7,724 nucleotides of DNA from Clostridia bacterium (GTDB taxonomy: Bacteria > Bacillota_A > Clostridia > Christensenellales > Aristaeellaceae), in contig JAFRMB010000038.1 of assembly GCA_017430945.1 (NCBI GenBank), positions 1 to 7,724 on the forward strand, in the 5' to 3' direction. Of the stretch, positions 6,884-7,724 are shown one piece after another. The position numbers and the translations under genes were made by a program. The stretch's first letter is position 1. Every line of letters begins with the position of its first letter. The notes beneath the pieces were generated by a model. It had not been told where the DNA came from. It did no database searches and saw only the letters and a list, made by a program, of their open reading frames with translations.

Positions 6884-7463
6884 GACTGTTCACCACCTTA
6901 TACGGCGCAAGCGCTGCCTGCTGCTGAGCTGTCAGTGCTGCGGCGATGCTGGATGCGTTGGCGCTGTAGCTGACGCTCACGCCGTCCGCGCTTTCAGAGA
7001 TCACGCCCGCCGATACAGAGAGGACGCCGGAAGCGATTGCCACAACAGCCTCCACGAGATCCGGCACAGCATCCGCAGAATAGCCGGCCGTGTACGCCAC
7101 CTCGATGGCATTCCAGTCATCCGTCCACTTGCGGCCGTTTGTGAGCCTCACAAGCCCGTCAGAGCGCCACTGGTAGTCGTCCGAGCTGATCGTCTCGCCG
7201 TCCACTGTGATGGACTCAATGCTGCTGACATAGCCCGCAGGAAGCCGCAGAACCAGCGATCCGCCAACGGGATGCGCAGTGCATTCCAGGGACGGCGATA
7301 CGTGCCAGCCGCAGGCATTCCTGACCGCCTGAGAGGCAGCCATGAGCGCAGCTTCCACGCGGGGATTGGCCGCAAAAGCACCGCCTGTTATTCTGTTGAA
7401 GTCGCTGACGTCAACGATCGGATCCACCGCTGCGTCGACATCGTATCCCCATGGTGTTCTCAT
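6873..7463 (-). CDS. Head-tail connector (adaptor) protein, HK97 gp6 / SPP1 gp15 type
   Basis: This 196-residue protein probably forms the ring that attaches below the portal after DNA packaging and starts the neck. Family signs are a helix-rich N-terminal half (about residues 31-52, RVEAALMAASQAVRNACGW) and a beta region at about 69-125 with a short GLVRL strand. The conserved string VAYTAGY at 122-128 follows, then a VPDLVEAVVAIASG helix. This order and the V-x-YTAGY motif are typical of connector proteins. The C-terminal 45 residues are Ser/Ala-rich. It starts with ATG within an ATGA overlap with the small upstream ORF, so translation is probably coupled, and its end overlaps the next gene by 11 bases. 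It lies between capsid and stopper genes, as expected. Confidence 0.85.
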   Translation of the reverse strand: MRTPWGYDVDAAVDPIVDVSDFNRITGGAFAANPRVEAALMAASQAVRNACGWHVSPSLECTAHPVGGSLVLRLPAGYVSSIESITVDGETISSDDYQWRSDGLVRLTNGRKWTDDWNAIEVAYTAGYSADAVPDLVEAVVAIASGVLSVSAGVISESADGVSVSYSANASSIAAALTAQQQAALAPYKVVNSHAS

Positions 7464-7612
7464 TTGTTCTTCACCACCTGACGTGCCTTATTCGCCGGTT
7501 TCTTCGCTTTGTTCTTCGGCGGTGTCTCAGCCTTCACCTCGACAGCACCTTTAGGCTGCTCGCCTTCTTCGTACTGCCATTCTTTGCCGTTGATAATATA
7601 GATCTTCAGCAT
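7460..7612 (-). CDS. Small 50-residue protein of unknown function with a basic tail
   Basis: ATG at 7610-7612 is preceded by AAAGGCGG, a reasonable ribosome site. The frame runs 50 codons to TGA, which overlaps the next start as ATGA. The protein has two parts. Residues 1 to about 27 form a mixed, beta-prone segment (MLKIYIINGKEWQYEEG followed by a V/E-rich stretch). Residues 28-50 are rich in Lys, Ala, Asn and Pro and strongly basic (PPKNKAKKPANKA, then RQVVKNK). Small ORFs between the major capsid and connector genes are frequent in actinobacterial and Firmicutes phages and mostly lack assigned functions. The position suggests a role in head maturation, decoration or DNA contact, but that is inference. 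There is no signal peptide and no membrane segment. Confidence 0.75.
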   Translation of the reverse strand: MLKIYIINGKEWQYEEGEQPKGAVEVKAETPPKNKAKKPANKARQVVKNK

Positions 7613-7630
7613 GTCGCCGCCTTTCACTAC

Positions 7631-7660
7631 AAAAACAGGGAGACGCCGAAGCGCCTCCCC
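7631..7660 (-). terminator. Rho-independent terminator or attenuator after the capsid gene
   Basis: On the minus strand a 9-bp stem, GGGAGGCGC with GCGTCTCCC (one G-T wobble), encloses a stable TTCG tetraloop and is followed by TGTTTTTG. The arms are at 7651-7659 and 7638-7646. The stem begins 17 bases after the stop codon of the probable capsid gene and ends 25 bases before the next start codon. It is directional: the plus strand has no T-run after the stem. Five consecutive Ts interrupted by G suggest strong but perhaps incomplete termination, because the tail genes need transcription from the same direction. Confidence 0.85.
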
Positions 7661-7676
7661 TCATTGATCATTATTC

Positions 7677-7724
7677 TCAGGACGCCCTTGTCAGCTTCTT
7701 GAAGCCTGCGGGACGTCTGACCGC
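7677..7724 (-). CDS. C-terminal end of probable major capsid protein (partial, cut by window edge)
   Basis: Reading leftward from the window edge gives an open frame of 15 codons, AVRRPAGFKKLTRAS, ending in TGA. The upstream part lies outside the window. The gene position just before a head-tail connector module is where the major capsid protein normally sits. A basic or hydrophobic ending of the type 'A-[VI]-R-x-P-x-[AG]-F-x-K-L' is common at the C terminus of phage capsid proteins, where the last strand lies in the capsid floor. An intrinsic terminator follows directly, as often seen after this highly expressed gene. The identity rests on context and a short tail only; a head decoration or scaffold gene is the alternative. 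The frame itself is clear. Confidence 0.6.
   Translation of the reverse strand, partial: AVRRPAGFKKLTRAS

Noticed and set aside
6324..7481. Plus-strand open frame of 385 codons across the head-completion genes
   Set aside because: It spans three minus-strand genes with family features and their junctions. The translation has no coherent domain, so it is a codon-bias artefact.
7631..7660. Reading the hairpin as a bidirectional terminator
   Set aside because: The plus strand after the stem reads TCATTGATCA and lacks a T-run, so only the minus-strand direction is supported.
7655..7710. Possible promoter near the end of the capsid gene (CTGACA with AATAAT downstream on the minus strand)
   Set aside because: The spacing is about 14 bases, too short for a good match. 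Transcripts from it would run straight into the terminator at 7631-7660.
1..7724. A non-phage or previously undescribed system such as a defence island, retron, CRISPR array or biosynthetic cluster
   Set aside because: Every gene-sized frame that holds up fits the standard order of siphovirus morphogenesis genes. No repeat arrays, toxin-antitoxin pairs, reverse transcriptase motifs or long noncoding stretches were seen on either strand.

Overview
The window is a contiguous piece of the late structural region of a tailed, siphovirus-type phage, either free or integrated. It holds the end of the head genes, the whole tail-tube module and the start of the baseplate and adsorption module. Every gene I support is on the minus strand, so transcription runs from the right edge (base 7724) to the left edge (base 1). 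I see no rRNA, tRNA, CRISPR array, insertion sequence, integrase, lysis or host gene.

The base composition is moderately GC-rich by eye, TGA and TAA are used as stops, and Shine-Dalgarno sites are clear. Several proteins resemble actinobacteriophage versions: the head-closure protein with its PGDRV and YEVDGE strings, the short gp10-like protein, the tail tube protein ending in a YPDA segment, and above all the G-T tail chaperone with EYDLMTRTG, NLPPDSAL and YPRP. A moderately GC-rich actinobacterial host, such as a gut Coriobacteriia or Bifidobacterium relative, is my best guess. A Firmicutes host is not excluded, because BppU-like and Dit/Tal baseplates are common there.

In transcription order: the last 15 codons of a probable major capsid protein (7677-7724); a strong intrinsic terminator hairpin (7631-7660); an unrecognised 50-residue protein with a basic tail (7460-7612); head-tail connector (6873-7463); head closure or stopper (6545-6883); gp10-like tail-completion protein (6296-6541); tail terminator (5913-6299); tail tube protein (5313-5909); tail assembly chaperone G (5032-5316) with its -1 frameshifted G-T form (4655-5316); tape measure protein (2900-4654); distal tail protein Dit with a large inserted binding module (1416-2903); Tal/hub protein (370-1419); and the N-terminal part of a BppU-like baseplate or receptor-binding protein that runs off the left edge (1-366).

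The genes are packed tightly. Five junctions are ATGA overlaps, and no gene-free stretch exceeds about 65 bases. The head-completion proteins close the filled capsid and join it to the tail. The G and G-T chaperones hold the tape measure while the tube protein polymerises around it. The tail terminator caps the tube, and Dit, Tal and BppU form the host-recognising tip.

The points most worth a second look are the -1 slippery site GGGGGAA in the chaperone gene, the 'evolved' Dit with an inserted jelly-roll-like module, and the terminator placed between the capsid and tail genes with no promoter visible after it. I found no non-phage system. Apart from the small protein at 7460-7612, the genes fit known phage morphogenesis families.
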